The notes beneath the pieces were generated by a model that ran no database searches, had not been told where the DNA came from, and worked only from the letters and a program-made list of their open reading frames with translations. A program made the position numbers and the translations under genes. Source: Cyanocohniella sp. LLY (GTDB lineage Bacteria > Cyanobacteriota > Cyanobacteriia > Cyanobacteriales > Nostocaceae). From it: DNA of 40,708 bases. The stretch covers positions 1 to 40,708 of the forward strand of contig JAKOMP010000061.1 of assembly GCA_022241785.1 (NCBI GenBank), given 5' to 3'. This document shows, piece by piece, positions 16,073 through 25,033 of the stretch (its first letter is position 1; each line of letters opens with the position of its first letter).

Positions 16073-18964
16073 ATGATTGAACTTTGGGGTGCCTTAGTTA
16101 TTTTAATTGCCTGCCCCCTCTTGGGTGGTTTACCAGTGATTGCTTGGATTACCTATGCTTTCAAAGGTCGGCAATTATCACGAATCGGCACGAAAAACAT
16201 CAGCGTTTCAGCCGCTTTTTACCACGGCGGTACATTAGTAGGACTTTTGGCAGTTTTGTCAGAAGCCCTCAAAGGCATCGGGGCAGTTTTGCTGTCTCGT
16301 GTGTTTTTTCCTGACGGCTCATCTTGGGAATTAGTGGCCCTGATTGCCTTAGTCTTGGGTAGATACTGGATGGGTAAAGGCGCAGGCACTACGAATGTCG
16401 TTTGGGGATTTCTCGTACATGATCCCTTAGTAACAGTATTTACAAGTTTGTTAGCAATCATCAGCTTTACACTTCTACGTTCCAGAAAACTGGTCAAAGT
16501 GGGAGTTTTATTTATTTTTCCTTTATTTGTGATCCTCTTAAATGTGGACGATTTCCCCAAAATAGTTGCTGCTATTGCCTTAGCTGGGGTGTTGGGGTGG
16601 ATTTATACACAAATTCCCGATGACTTGAATTTGCCAGTGGGAGAGGCCGAATTAGATTCCCAAGCAACATTAGAATATTTACGCGGTAGTCGTCCGATTC
16701 TTTCTTTAGATGATGAACTAGATGTAGCCGTTGTGGGGCAAAAAGCAGCTACACTCTCTCAAATCAAGCGTTGGGGCTACCCAGTACCCAAGGGTTGGGT
16801 GATTTCCCCAATTGATGATCCCCAAGAGTTGATCGCCATTCTTCAGCCCTCAGATTTATCGCCCTTAGTGGTGCGTTCTTCAGCCATTGGGGAAGATTCC
16901 GAACACGCTTCCGCTGCTGGACAGTACCAAACAATTTTGCAAGTTACCAGCAAACAAGAATTACAAGAAGCCATCGCCCAAGTCCAAGCTTCTTACAATC
17001 ATCCATCTGCTATACAATATCGACGCGATCGCGGGTTACCAGATACAGCAATGTCTGTACTGGTGCAACAAGAAATCCAGAGTGTATATTCTGGTGTAGC
17101 CTTCAGTCGTGATCCCATTACCCAACAAGGTGAAGCCATTGTGATTGAGGCTTTACCAGGTAGCCCCACACAAGTTGTTTCTGGCAAAGTCACACCAGAA
17201 CAATATCGCGCCTTTGTAGTAGAGACAGACGATTTTTCCTCTGTGCAAGTAGAGGGAACAGGACAAGTCCCCCAAGCATTAATTAAACAAGTAGCCTACT
17301 TAGTCCGCAGATTAGAACGACGCTATCACGGCATTCCCCAAGATATTGAATGGAGTTACGATAGTCAAACCCTCTGGGTATTGCAAGCTAGACCCATTAC
17401 TACCCTGTTACCCATCTGGACAAGGAAAATTGCCGCCGAAGTGATTCCGGGTGTGATTCACCCCTTAACTTGGTCGATTAATCGCCCATTAACTTGTGGA
17501 GTTTGGGGGGATCTTTTTACTTTAGTTCTAGGCGATCGCGCTTTGGGTTTAGATTTTACTGATACTGCCACATTGCATTATTCTAGAGCTTATTTTAATG
17601 CATCTCTCTTGGGACAGATTTTTTTACGGATGGGTTTACCACCGGAAAGTCTGGAATTTTTAACTAGAGGCGAGAAAATGAGCAAACCGCCTTTGAAGTC
17701 CACCTTCGAGAATTTACCAGGACTGACAAGGTTACTGAAGCGAGAACTGCGGTTAGAAAAGGACTTTAAACGCGACTACAGCAGAGTATTTATTCCGGGT
17801 TTGTCACAATTAGCCAATGAATCAATTGATGCCCTAGAACCATCCGAGTTACTAGCAAGAATTGATTTTATTCTGGAATTGCTCCGCAGTGGCACTTACT
17901 ACAGTATTTTAGCTCCCTTAAGCGCCGCCCTCAGACAAGCTATTTTTCGGGTAAAAGATGGGCGCATTGATAACAGCGTCACCCCAGAAGTAGCGGTGTT
18001 AAGGTATTTGAGTGCATTAGCCGCAGATGCCAAACAAGTATTACCTGAATGTGATGCCGATCAAATCTTTGAGCAACTAGCGCAAACACCAGAGGGAGAT
18101 AAAATTCTCTACGAATTTAATGAACTGCTAGAGGATTACGGCTATTTAAGTGATGTTGGTACCAATATTGCTATTCCTACCTGGAAAGAAGACCCCCAAC
18201 CAGTCAAGCAGTTATTTGTGCAGTTGATGATCAACGAAGCCGAGACAGACGGGGTAAATTCTCTTAACCGTGCTTTGTCCCGCAAGCGCAAGCGGGGGAT
18301 AGTCCAGCAACGGGTAGATATTAAAGGGCGAGTTACCGAAGTTTATTCCCGGTTATTAGCCCAATTACGCTGGCGATTTGTGGCATTAGAACAAATTTGG
18401 TTACAGATGGGTGTTCTCAAAGAACCTGGGGATATCTTTTTTCTAGAATTGGATGAAGTTAGGCGTTTAGTAGCAGATAGTGATGTCGAATTGCGCGATC
18501 GCTTATCTGAGATCTTACAATCCAGGCGATCGCAATTTAGCCAAGATAGCCAAATCAACCAAATCCCCATTTTAGTTTACGGTAACACCACACCCCATGC
18601 CCTAGAACCCTCAGAAATCTACTCAGACCAAATATTACAAGGCATTCCCGCCAGCCACGGACAAGCCGAAGGACGGGTGAAGGTGGTACGCAATTTACAA
18701 GATTTACCAGAAATCAACCGTGACACAATTTTAGTAGTACCTTATACAGATTCAGGGTGGGCGCCTCTGTTAGTCAGGGCTGGAGGAATAATTGCCGAAG
18801 CCGGGGGGCGACTTTCTCACGGTGCCATTGTGGCGCGGGAGTACGGTATTCCTGCCATTATGGATGTTCGCGGTGCTACATGGATATTGCAAGATGGTCA
18901 ACGAGTCAGGATTGATGGCTCTAGGGGAATTATCGAATTATCTAATGATTTGAGGCCAGAGTGA
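16073..18964 (+). CDS. Fusion: degenerate PlsY-like membrane domain + PEP-synthase/rifampin-phosphotransferase-like enzyme
   Basis: This 963-residue protein has three parts. Residues 1-190 are a membrane domain with about five helices and PlsY-like layout (GLPVIAWITYAFKGRQL, GTKNISVSAAFYHGG, EALKGIGAVLL), but the acyltransferase motif GSGNIGATN is not kept. Residues 215-450 are a PPDK-type ATP-grasp domain (VGQKAATLSQIKRWGYPVP, VVRSSAIGEDS, YSGVAFSRDP, and DIEWSYDSQTLWVLQARPIT). A middle domain follows. The C-terminal swivelling phosphohistidine domain has GGRLSHGAIVAREYGIPAIM with His916. There is no PEP-binding TIM barrel, so the order ATP-grasp/middle/His resembles rifampin phosphotransferase more than PEP synthase. 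The phosphoryl acceptor is unknown. A membrane-tethered, His-mediated phosphotransfer on a lipid or small molecule is inference only. ATG start. Confidence 0.85.
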   Translation: MIELWGALVILIACPLLGGLPVIAWITYAFKGRQLSRIGTKNISVSAAFYHGGTLVGLLAVLSEALKGIGAVLLSRVFFPDGSSWELVALIALVLGRYWMGKGAGTTNVVWGFLVHDPLVTVFTSLLAIISFTLLRSRKLVKVGVLFIFPLFVILLNVDDFPKIVAAIALAGVLGWIYTQIPDDLNLPVGEAELDSQATLEYLRGSRPILSLDDELDVAVVGQKAATLSQIKRWGYPVPKGWVISPIDDPQELIAILQPSDLSPLVVRSSAIGEDSEHASAAGQYQTILQVTSKQELQEAIAQVQASYNHPSAIQYRRDRGLPDTAMSVLVQQEIQSVYSGVAFSRDPITQQGEAIVIEALPGSPTQVVSGKVTPEQYRAFVVETDDFSSVQVEGTGQVPQALIKQVAYLVRRLERRYHGIPQDIEWSYDSQTLWVLQARPITTLLPIWTRKIAAEVIPGVIHPLTWSINRPLTCGVWGDLFTLVLGDRALGLDFTDTATLHYSRAYFNASLLGQIFLRMGLPPESLEFLTRGEKMSKPPLKSTFENLPGLTRLLKRELRLEKDFKRDYSRVFIPGLSQLANESIDALEPSELLARIDFILELLRSGTYYSILAPLSAALRQAIFRVKDGRIDNSVTPEVAVLRYLSALAADAKQVLPECDADQIFEQLAQTPEGDKILYEFNELLEDYGYLSDVGTNIAIPTWKEDPQPVKQLFVQLMINEAETDGVNSLNRALSRKRKRGIVQQRVDIKGRVTEVYSRLLAQLRWRFVALEQIWLQMGVLKEPGDIFFLELDEVRRLVADSDVELRDRLSEILQSRRSQFSQDSQINQIPILVYGNTTPHALEPSEIYSDQILQGIPASHGQAEGRVKVVRNLQDLPEINRDTILVVPYTDSGWAPLLVRAGGIIAEAGGRLSHGAIVAREYGIPAIMDVRGATWILQDGQRVRIDGSRGIIELSNDLRPE

Positions 18965-19080
18965 GCAGAGGCAGGGGAGCAGCACTTCGGCTACGCTCAG
19001 TGGACGGGAGCAGGGGGAGAGAATAATATAGATTTGTTTGTATTATCGCTCTCATCTCCCCAGTCCCCAATCTCCAATCC

Positions 19081-20031
19081 CTAACAATACAAGGCCTTCA
19101 CCCATTGCCATTCCTGCATCAAACCCTCCCTTAAGGAGACTTGCGGTTGATACGCTAAAATTCGCCGGGCTTTAGATACATCAGCCGCAGTGTGACGTGC
19201 ATCTCCCATAGCTTTTTCAATGTAATTTTTCTTGATGGGTTTGCCTACTACTTCTGCCATTGTGTCTAAAACTTCTGCCAAAACTACCCGGCTACCACCA
19301 CCAATATTGAAGATCTCGCCCACGGCTGCGGGTACAGTAGCGGCGGCTAAATTGGCAGCTATGACATCACTCACAAATGTAAAATCCCGCGTTTGCTGTC
19401 CATCGCCATAAATGGGAATAGCTTCATCCTGCAAAATAGATTTGAAAAATTTATGAAAAGCCATATCTGGGCGCTGTCTGGGCCCGTAAACCGTGAAATA
19501 GCGTAATGCCACAATCGGCACACCAAAGTTTTTGTGATAAAGTCCACACAACCTTTCAGCGGCTAGCTTAGTAATGCCGTAGGGGGACACTGGTTGCGGT
19601 GGTATCTGTTCATGAGTAGGTAGGGTTTCGGCATCGCCATATACACTAGATGTAGAGGCAAATACTAATCTTTTCAGGTGTTGAGCATCCTTTGCTGCTT
19701 CTAATAAAACTTGTGTGGCACTAATATTGCGTTCAGTATAATTGCGGAAACCTTCACCCCAACTTGCTCTTACCCCAGCTTGTGCCGCTTGATGATAAAT
19801 AACCTCAACATCTTGAAGAAGTGCCTGCCAGTCTAAAAACTGAATATTTCCTTCAATTAAAGTAAAGTTAGGCGATCCGTGTAAATGTGCAATACTCTTG
19901 TGCTTTAACATCGGATCGTAGTAATCGTTAAATTCATCAATGCCAATTACTTCTTTTCCTTGTTTTAGCAGTGTTTCCACAAGATGAGAACCAATAAATC
20001 CTGCGGCTCCAGTAACAATAGTTTTAGCCAT
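19081..20031 (-). CDS. NAD-dependent nucleotide-sugar epimerase (UDP-glucuronate/UDP-glucose 4-epimerase-like)
   Basis: This is a 316-residue extended short-chain dehydrogenase. It has the NAD-binding GAAGFIG at residues 8-14, ASTSSVYG with the catalytic Ser, and YGITK with Tyr151 and Lys155. GVRASWGEGFRNYTERN and RYFTVYGPRQRPDMAFHKF are typical of the UDP-glucuronate 4-epimerase (CapI/GAE) subgroup, while many related cyanobacterial proteins are called UDP-glucose 4-epimerase. It would supply sugars for envelope or exopolysaccharide. It stands alone, convergent with the PlsY-like fusion gene. It starts with ATG 627 bp from purD. Confidence 0.92.
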   Translation of the reverse strand: MAKTIVTGAAGFIGSHLVETLLKQGKEVIGIDEFNDYYDPMLKHKSIAHLHGSPNFTLIEGNIQFLDWQALLQDVEVIYHQAAQAGVRASWGEGFRNYTERNISATQVLLEAAKDAQHLKRLVFASTSSVYGDAETLPTHEQIPPQPVSPYGITKLAAERLCGLYHKNFGVPIVALRYFTVYGPRQRPDMAFHKFFKSILQDEAIPIYGDGQQTRDFTFVSDVIAANLAAATVPAAVGEIFNIGGGSRVVLAEVLDTMAEVVGKPIKKNYIEKAMGDARHTAADVSKARRILAYQPQVSLREGLMQEWQWVKALYC

Positions 20032-20658
20032 GTTCCCTATTTTATTGATATTTTTTTGACTCTATATTCACAGGTTAATACTTACACCGATTAAACGTCA
20101 TTAATTATCAAGTCTTTTTAAATAAATTATTTTAATTTGCTAAAATTAATGACAAATACCTAAAGTCTGAATCATTTTTCGGAAAATAACCGTAGAAATA
20201 TTGTAATTAAATTATCAAAAATGCTCCTAATCTCTACTATTTACTTAAGTAAGTAGCCGCACAAAAATATTTACAGTCATTGCGAACGAAGTGAAGCAAT
20301 CGCAGGGGTTGGGATGGCTTCATTCCGCTATGGCTCTAAGCGCAGCTATGCCGTTAGGCTTTACGCCACGCTCCGCGTTAGCGAAGCTTTCGCTTTAGCG
20401 ATACGCTCCATAAAGCCCTTCGGGCATGGCTAGAGCCTCCGGCACGCTACCACGAACGCTTAGCGCAATGACATTGTGTAATTAATTCTGTCAGACTACT
20501 TAAGTCGGCGTAAAAAATAGCATAAATTGTACTCAACATCGGCTATGTCCCACTATGCACTTTTCAGGAAGCTTGCATCAGCGGAAGAATTAGTGAAAAA
20601 TTGATCCGCGAGAACCACTAGGGTATTCTCGTTTCACAAGGCACTCACGAGGAAATCA
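20032..20658. other. Intergenic region between divergent epimerase and purD genes
   Basis: The first ~240 bp are AT-rich with no gene. The REP/MITE element at 20276-20472 follows. The last ~180 bp lead into the purD GTG start with a GAGG site. No riboswitch or RNA gene was recognised here. Confidence 0.6.
20276..20472. repeat. REP/MITE-like element with GTCATTGCG ends
   Basis: Perfect 9-bp terminal inverted repeats, GTCATTGCG (20276-20284) and CGCAATGAC (20464-20472), enclose palindromic modules such as CTAAGCGCAGCTATGCCGTT and AGCGAAGCTTTCGCTTTAGC. The shorter relative at 24215-24293 has the same ends. Confidence 0.8.
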
Positions 20659-21936
20659 GTGAAAGTTTTAGTTATAGGTAACGGGGGGCGTGAACACGCT
20701 CTGGCATGGAAACTGCTGCAATCTCAGCAAATTGAGCAAGTTATCTGTGTGCCAGGAAACGGGGGTACGGCAAGTATGGAACGTTGCCATAATTTGCCTT
20801 TGGCTGTAGATGACTTTGAGGGCATGAGCCGATACGCTTTAGAAAATAAAATTTCCCTGGTGGTAGTAGGGCCAGAAGTACCCCTGGCAATGGGAATCAC
20901 CGACTACCTGCAAAGTCAAGGATTAATGGTATTTGGGCCTGTCAGAGCAGGAGCGCAAATTGAAGCGAGTAAAGCTTGGGCAAAAGCTTTGATGCAGGAA
21001 GCGGGGATTCCTACAGCCAAGGCTGCGGTATTTACGGAAGCAGCAGCAGCTAAATCCTATGTAAAAGCACAGGGCGCGCCCATTGTGGTGAAAGCTGACG
21101 GCTTGGCTGCCGGTAAAGGTGTCATAGTTGCCGACACTGTGGAACAGGCGAATAGTGCCATTGAGGCAATTTTTCAAGGACAGTTCGGTAGTGCAGGTAA
21201 TTTTGTTGTTGTTGAGGAATGTTTAATTGGGCAAGAAGTATCAGTTTTAGCCTTGACAGATGGATTAACAATTCGTCCTTTACTGCCTGCTCAAGACCAT
21301 AAGCGGATTGGTGAAGGCGATATAGGTGAAAATACTGGTGGAATGGGAGCTTATGCCCCAACACCTATTGCCACACCAGAATTAATGGCGCGGGTACAAA
21401 CAGAAGTTTTAGAAAGAGCGATCGCAGGCTTAAAATCCAGAGGTATTGATTACCGAGGCGTACTTTATGCAGGATTAATGATTGCACCCGATGGCGATGT
21501 GAAAGTTTTAGAATTTAACTGCCGCTTCGGTGATCCTGAAACCCAGGTGATTTTACCACTGTTAGCCACACCCCTAGAAGAATTGATGTTAGCCTGTGTA
21601 CAGCAGCGTTTAGGAGAAATGCCCCCTATTGCTTGGAAACAAGGTGCTGCGGCTACTGTTGTCGCTGCCTCAGGTGGTTATCCTGGGACATATGAAAAAG
21701 GAAAAGTAATTACTGGCATTCCAGCAGCAGAAACAGCACAAGTCACCGTATTTCATGCAGGTACAAAATTAAACTCACAACAACAAATAGTCACAGATGG
21801 GGGAAGAGTGTTAAATGTAACAGGCATCGGTGACAATTTTCAGCAGGCGATCGCCCAAGCATACACCGGAATTAAATCCATTCAATTTGATGGCATGTGT
21901 TACCGCAAAGATATCGGTCATCGAGTGCTGAGTTAA
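20659..21936 (+). CDS. purD: Phosphoribosylamine-glycine ligase (GAR synthetase)
   Basis: This 425-residue ATP-grasp enzyme makes GAR from phosphoribosylamine and glycine, the second purine step and the one before PurN. Visible family marks are the start KVLVIGNGGREHALAWKL, VVVGPEVPLAMGITDYL, the ATP-grasp IVVKADGLAAGKGVIVADT, DHKRIGEGDIGENTGGMGAY, and the metal-binding EFNCRFGDPETQ. The length is normal for bacterial PurD. The start is GTG with GAGG eight bases upstream, and the family N-terminus begins exactly there. Downstream, nblS follows on the same strand after a 270-bp gap that contains a dispersed repeat. Confidence 0.97.
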   Translation: MKVLVIGNGGREHALAWKLLQSQQIEQVICVPGNGGTASMERCHNLPLAVDDFEGMSRYALENKISLVVVGPEVPLAMGITDYLQSQGLMVFGPVRAGAQIEASKAWAKALMQEAGIPTAKAAVFTEAAAAKSYVKAQGAPIVVKADGLAAGKGVIVADTVEQANSAIEAIFQGQFGSAGNFVVVEECLIGQEVSVLALTDGLTIRPLLPAQDHKRIGEGDIGENTGGMGAYAPTPIATPELMARVQTEVLERAIAGLKSRGIDYRGVLYAGLMIAPDGDVKVLEFNCRFGDPETQVILPLLATPLEELMLACVQQRLGEMPPIAWKQGAAATVVAASGGYPGTYEKGKVITGIPAAETAQVTVFHAGTKLNSQQQIVTDGGRVLNVTGIGDNFQQAIAQAYTGIKSIQFDGMCYRKDIGHRVLS

Positions 21937-21943
21937 AGTTAAG

Positions 21944-22073
21944 AGGCTAGAGGCTAGTACCGCTACGCGGAAGTCAAAAGTCAAAAGTCAAAAGTCAAAA
22001 AGCTTATCAAATAGGCTTTTTGACGATTTCAAATGGTATGCATATTTACGCCGTGCTGTACTAGAAAGTTTTT
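21944..22073. repeat. Dispersed intergenic element, copy 2, with heptamer array
   Basis: AGAGGCTAGAGGCTAGTACC starts the element eight bases behind the purD stop. A run of AAGTCAA heptamers (21971-22000) leads into a perfect 10-bp hairpin, GTCAAAAAGC (21994-22003) with GCTTTTTGAC (22015-22024). It ends with TTTACGCCGTGCTGTACTAG and AAAGTTT. It is the inverse copy of 5533-5737. Confidence 0.75.
21994..22024 (+). terminator. Candidate terminator hairpin behind purD
   Basis: A 10-bp perfect stem with an 11-base loop carries five T in the descending arm (GCTTTTTGAC). It is part of the dispersed repeat, so the repeat may have brought a terminator with it. There is no clean T-run after the stem. 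Confidence 0.45.
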
Positions 22074-22120
22074 CCCTGCTGCCCCCTGCTGCCCCCTGCT
22101 CCCCACTCCCTGCTCCATGC
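22074..22120. repeat. C-rich short tandem repeats before nblS
   Basis: CTGCTGCCCCCTGCTGCCCC and the following CTGCTCCCCACTCCCTGCTC tract repeat a 6-11-base CTGCYCCC theme. The block lies in the purD-nblS spacer, 86 bp before the nblS start. Confidence 0.7.
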
Positions 22121-22206
22121 TCCCGATTAACATGTTTGTCAAATTAACTGTTAATTTTTTAGTTGTTGGGGTTGAATAACTAAAACTACTAACAACTTTG
22201 TTTAAG

Positions 22207-24168
22207 ATGCTGGCTCCTTTAAAAACAATTCGAGAAGCGATCGCCAATTGGTGGTCTGACTTCACCCTTCAAACTAAACTGTTGGCTGTGGCCACTTTGG
22301 TGGTGTCTTTGGTGATGAGTGGTCTGACTTTCTGGGCTGTGAATACAATTCAGCAAGATGCCCGGATGAATGATACCCGTTTTGGTCGTGACTTGGGACT
22401 ACTCCTGGCTGCCAACGTTGCCCCGCTCATTGCTGATAACGATCTCACTGAGGTTGCCCAATTTTCTCAACGCTTCTATAGCAGCACCTCTAGTGTGCGT
22501 TATATGCTCTACGCTGATGAAACCGGGAAAATCTTCTTTGGCATTCCTTTTTGGGAGCCAGAGGTAGAAAATTCCCTCACCATTGAACGGCGAATCCAAC
22601 TACCAGAAGATTACACCAGTGATTTAGAAAAGCCGATGGTGCGGCAACACATGTCCCCAGATGGGGTAGTCACTGATGTATTTATTCCCCTGATTGTCGA
22701 TGAAAAATCCCAGGGTGTCTTAGCCATCGGCATCAATCCTAATCAAACCGCAGTTATTTCCACCAATTTCACCCGCGATGTTACCATTGCCGTTTTTATC
22801 ACGATTTGGGTCATGGTGATTTTGGCAGGAGTAATTAACGCTTTGACCATTACTAAGCCCATTAAAGAACTGTTAGTGGGGGTAAAACAAATTGCGGCGG
22901 GAAATTTCAAGCAGCGTATCGACTTACCTCTAGGTGGCGAACTGGGAGAGGTTATTCTGAGTTTTAATGAAATGGCGGAGCGACTAGAGCGCTATGAAGA
23001 ACAAAATATAGAAGAATTAACAGCAGAAAAAGCTAAACTCGAAACCCTAGTATCAACTATTGCCGATGGTGCTGTGCTGATTGATAACAGTATGCAGGTG
23101 ATTTTAGTTAACCCCACAGCGCGGCGCATTTTTGGTTGGGAAGGGGTACAAGTTGAAGGGAGCAATGTTTTACATAATTTGCCTCCGGCGGTGCAGATGG
23201 AAATCACCAGGCCTTTGTATGAAATGGCCGCAGGTGAATGTGAAAGTGCTGAGTTCCGCATTCATCTAAGCGAACCCATCAAACGAACAATCCGGATTTT
23301 GTTAACTACGGTACTAAATTTACAACGGGAAAGCATCAAAGGTATTGCCATCACAGTGCAAGATATTACCCGTGAAGTAGAACTAAATGAAGCGAAAAGC
23401 CAATTTATCAGTAACGTTTCTCACGAACTACGAACACCTTTATTTAACATCAAGTCTTTTATTGAAACCTTGCATGAGTATGGCGAAGAATTGAGTGTAG
23501 AACAACGGCAAGATTTTCTGCAAACCGTTAATCACGAAACCGATAGATTAACTCGTCTAGTTAATGATGTGTTGGATTTATCCAAACTCGAATCTGGGCG
23601 CAGCTACAACTTTAATGGCGTAGATTTAGCACAAGCAATTGAGCAAACTTTACGAACTTATCAACTCAATGCTAGAGATAAAGGCATTGAACTAATTCAG
23701 GAAGTCGCCCCCAATTTACCCTTAGTTGTGGGTAATTATGATTTATTGCTGCAAGTATTAGCTAATTTAGTGGGTAATTCCCTGAAATTCACGCAGGCAG
23801 GTGGTAAAGTGGCTATTCGCACATACCAATTAGATCCCCAGCCTAACTCACATAATCATTCGGCTCAGGTGCGGGTAGAAATTTCCGATACTGGTATTGG
23901 CATCGCCCTAGAAGACCAACAGGCGATTTTTGACCGCTTTTTCCGTGTAGAAAACCGAGTTCACACCCTAGAAGGGACTGGTTTAGGCTTATCAATTGTG
24001 AGAAACATCATGGAAAGGCATCGTAGTACAATGCATCTGGTGAGTGAAGTCGGGGTGGGTACTACTTTTTGGTTTGATTTAACTGTGTTTGAAGAAGCGT
24101 CAAAGTCGGTATTAGAGCCTACAACCGAAACACAGACCATCCCCACAGTCTCAGGAGGCGCATCTTAA
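22207..24168 (+). CDS. nblS: Sensor histidine kinase NblS (Hik33/DspA type)
   Basis: The protein is 653 residues from the ATG at 22207; the frame also opens at a TTG 9 bases upstream. Layout: membrane helix 1 (LLAVATLVVSLVMSGLTFWA), an extracytoplasmic loop of about 150 residues, helix 2 (IAVFITIWVMVILAGVI), HAMP (ITKPIKELLVGVKQIAAG), a PAS domain starting STIADGAVLIDNSMQVILVN, HisKA with His406 in NVSHELRTPLFN, and HATPase (DTGIGI, GTGLGLSIV). Size and domain order match NblS/Hik33, the conserved cyanobacterial kinase for high light, cold and nutrient stress that governs phycobilisome breakdown and photosynthesis genes via RpaB. It follows purD on the same strand; I recall this linkage from other cyanobacteria but have not checked it. 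Confidence 0.92.
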   Translation: MLAPLKTIREAIANWWSDFTLQTKLLAVATLVVSLVMSGLTFWAVNTIQQDARMNDTRFGRDLGLLLAANVAPLIADNDLTEVAQFSQRFYSSTSSVRYMLYADETGKIFFGIPFWEPEVENSLTIERRIQLPEDYTSDLEKPMVRQHMSPDGVVTDVFIPLIVDEKSQGVLAIGINPNQTAVISTNFTRDVTIAVFITIWVMVILAGVINALTITKPIKELLVGVKQIAAGNFKQRIDLPLGGELGEVILSFNEMAERLERYEEQNIEELTAEKAKLETLVSTIADGAVLIDNSMQVILVNPTARRIFGWEGVQVEGSNVLHNLPPAVQMEITRPLYEMAAGECESAEFRIHLSEPIKRTIRILLTTVLNLQRESIKGIAITVQDITREVELNEAKSQFISNVSHELRTPLFNIKSFIETLHEYGEELSVEQRQDFLQTVNHETDRLTRLVNDVLDLSKLESGRSYNFNGVDLAQAIEQTLRTYQLNARDKGIELIQEVAPNLPLVVGNYDLLLQVLANLVGNSLKFTQAGGKVAIRTYQLDPQPNSHNHSAQVRVEISDTGIGIALEDQQAIFDRFFRVENRVHTLEGTGLGLSIVRNIMERHRSTMHLVSEVGVGTTFWFDLTVFEEASKSVLEPTTETQTIPTVSGGAS

Positions 24169-24214
24169 GTAGTAGTGCAAAAATATTTATACATTTTGAA
24201 AACTTCAAACCCTT

Positions 24215-24293
24215 GTCATTGCGTAAAGCCCTAGCGGGCATAGCTGCGTTTACCGCGTAGCGTCTCGTAGAGAGGAAGGAAGCAATCGCAATG
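24215..24293. repeat. REP element with GTCATTGCG ends (short form)
   Basis: CATTGCG (24217) and CGCAATG (24287) are terminal inverted repeats. Inside are AAAGCCCTAGCGGGCATAGC and GGAAGCAATCGCAATG. It is the same family as 20276-20472 and sits in the spacer between convergent nblS and the zinc-ribbon gene. Confidence 0.75.
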
Positions 24294-24360
24294 TATATTT
24301 AATTTTGCGTAATCACTTAATAGCCATTCTCAGCTAAAGGTGAGTAAAAAGGTCAAAATG

Positions 24361-24732
24361 TCAAGCCGTTGACATCGCTACCAGCAAGCAGACAAAGAAT
24401 AAACCCAGTAGCAGCAACAAAGACTGATTGCGTTTAACCCAGTTCTGCAAAGTTGCACCAAAGCTGCTGGCGTTACGCTGCTGCTGTAATCTTAACTTGC
24501 TCTCTTCGAGATTTTCATACAGAGTGCAGTCTTTGGCATAAGGACGCTGGGGAAAATTGCAGGTATTATCGGCGTGGTAGGTACAGCTATCGCATAGATA
24601 CTCATCCCCCGTGGCGCGGTGCAAAGGAATTCCCGGATGTCCGTAAGCTTTAAGCGTGGTACGACAATATGGACAAGTAATTGCTTGACTATCAACGAGT
24701 TGATGGCAATGGGGACAAGATATAGTAGCCAC
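24361..24732 (-). CDS. Zinc-ribbon, C-terminally membrane-anchored protein
   Basis: The 123 residues start with a GTG. Residues 5-25 form a zinc ribbon (CPHCHQLV...CPYC, two CxxC knuckles). A second Cys/His-rich module follows (YLCDSCTYHADNTCNFPQRP with a later DC), perhaps a second metal site. A polar linker leads to one membrane helix near the end (SLLLLLGLFFVCLLVAM), so the ribbons face the cytoplasm. No enzyme domain is visible. Similar small proteins are widespread and unassigned in cyanobacteria; a role in binding protein or nucleic acid is guesswork. It is convergent with nblS. Confidence 0.8.
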   Translation of the reverse strand: MATISCPHCHQLVDSQAITCPYCRTTLKAYGHPGIPLHRATGDEYLCDSCTYHADNTCNFPQRPYAKDCTLYENLEESKLRLQQQRNASSFGATLQNWVKRNQSLLLLLGLFFVCLLVAMSTA

Positions 24733-25033
24733 AACCTCAGCACAAATAAGTAAACATCTCGATTCTAGCTATTTATGCCGCATTGCGATCACCTCCGTTG
24801 GGCGTTTTACGCCATCACCTCCGTTGGGCGTTCTGACTTTTCACGTCATGTGGAAAAGTCCACGGAAAATCTAACTCTCAAATCAGCAATTCAAAGTCTC
24901 TCGCCTCGCAGGAGAGAGATTTAGAGAGAGGTTTTCCAGATATCGTGAAAAGTTAGGTGGGCGTTGTGTACAAATAAGACTAGAACCCCAGTTTCTTCAA
25001 GAAACCAAGGTTCCCTAACTTTTGATTGAGCTA
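24733..25033. other. Intergenic spacer with a direct repeat
   Basis: This 301-bp spacer holds a 19-bp direct repeat, ATCACCTCCGTTGGGCGTT, at 24788-24806 and 24814-24832 (26-bp period). It also contains an AGAGAGATTTAGAGAGAGG tract at 24914-24932. No gene was seen. Confidence 0.65.

Noticed and set aside
16073-18964. True phosphoenolpyruvate synthase (ppsA)
   Set aside because: The C-terminal PEP-binding barrel is missing and a membrane domain is fused in front; the domain order differs from PpsA.
21971-22000. AAGTCAA heptamer run considered as CRISPR or iteron origin
   Set aside because: Units are only 7 bp, lie within a dispersed intergenic element, and no replication gene is nearby.
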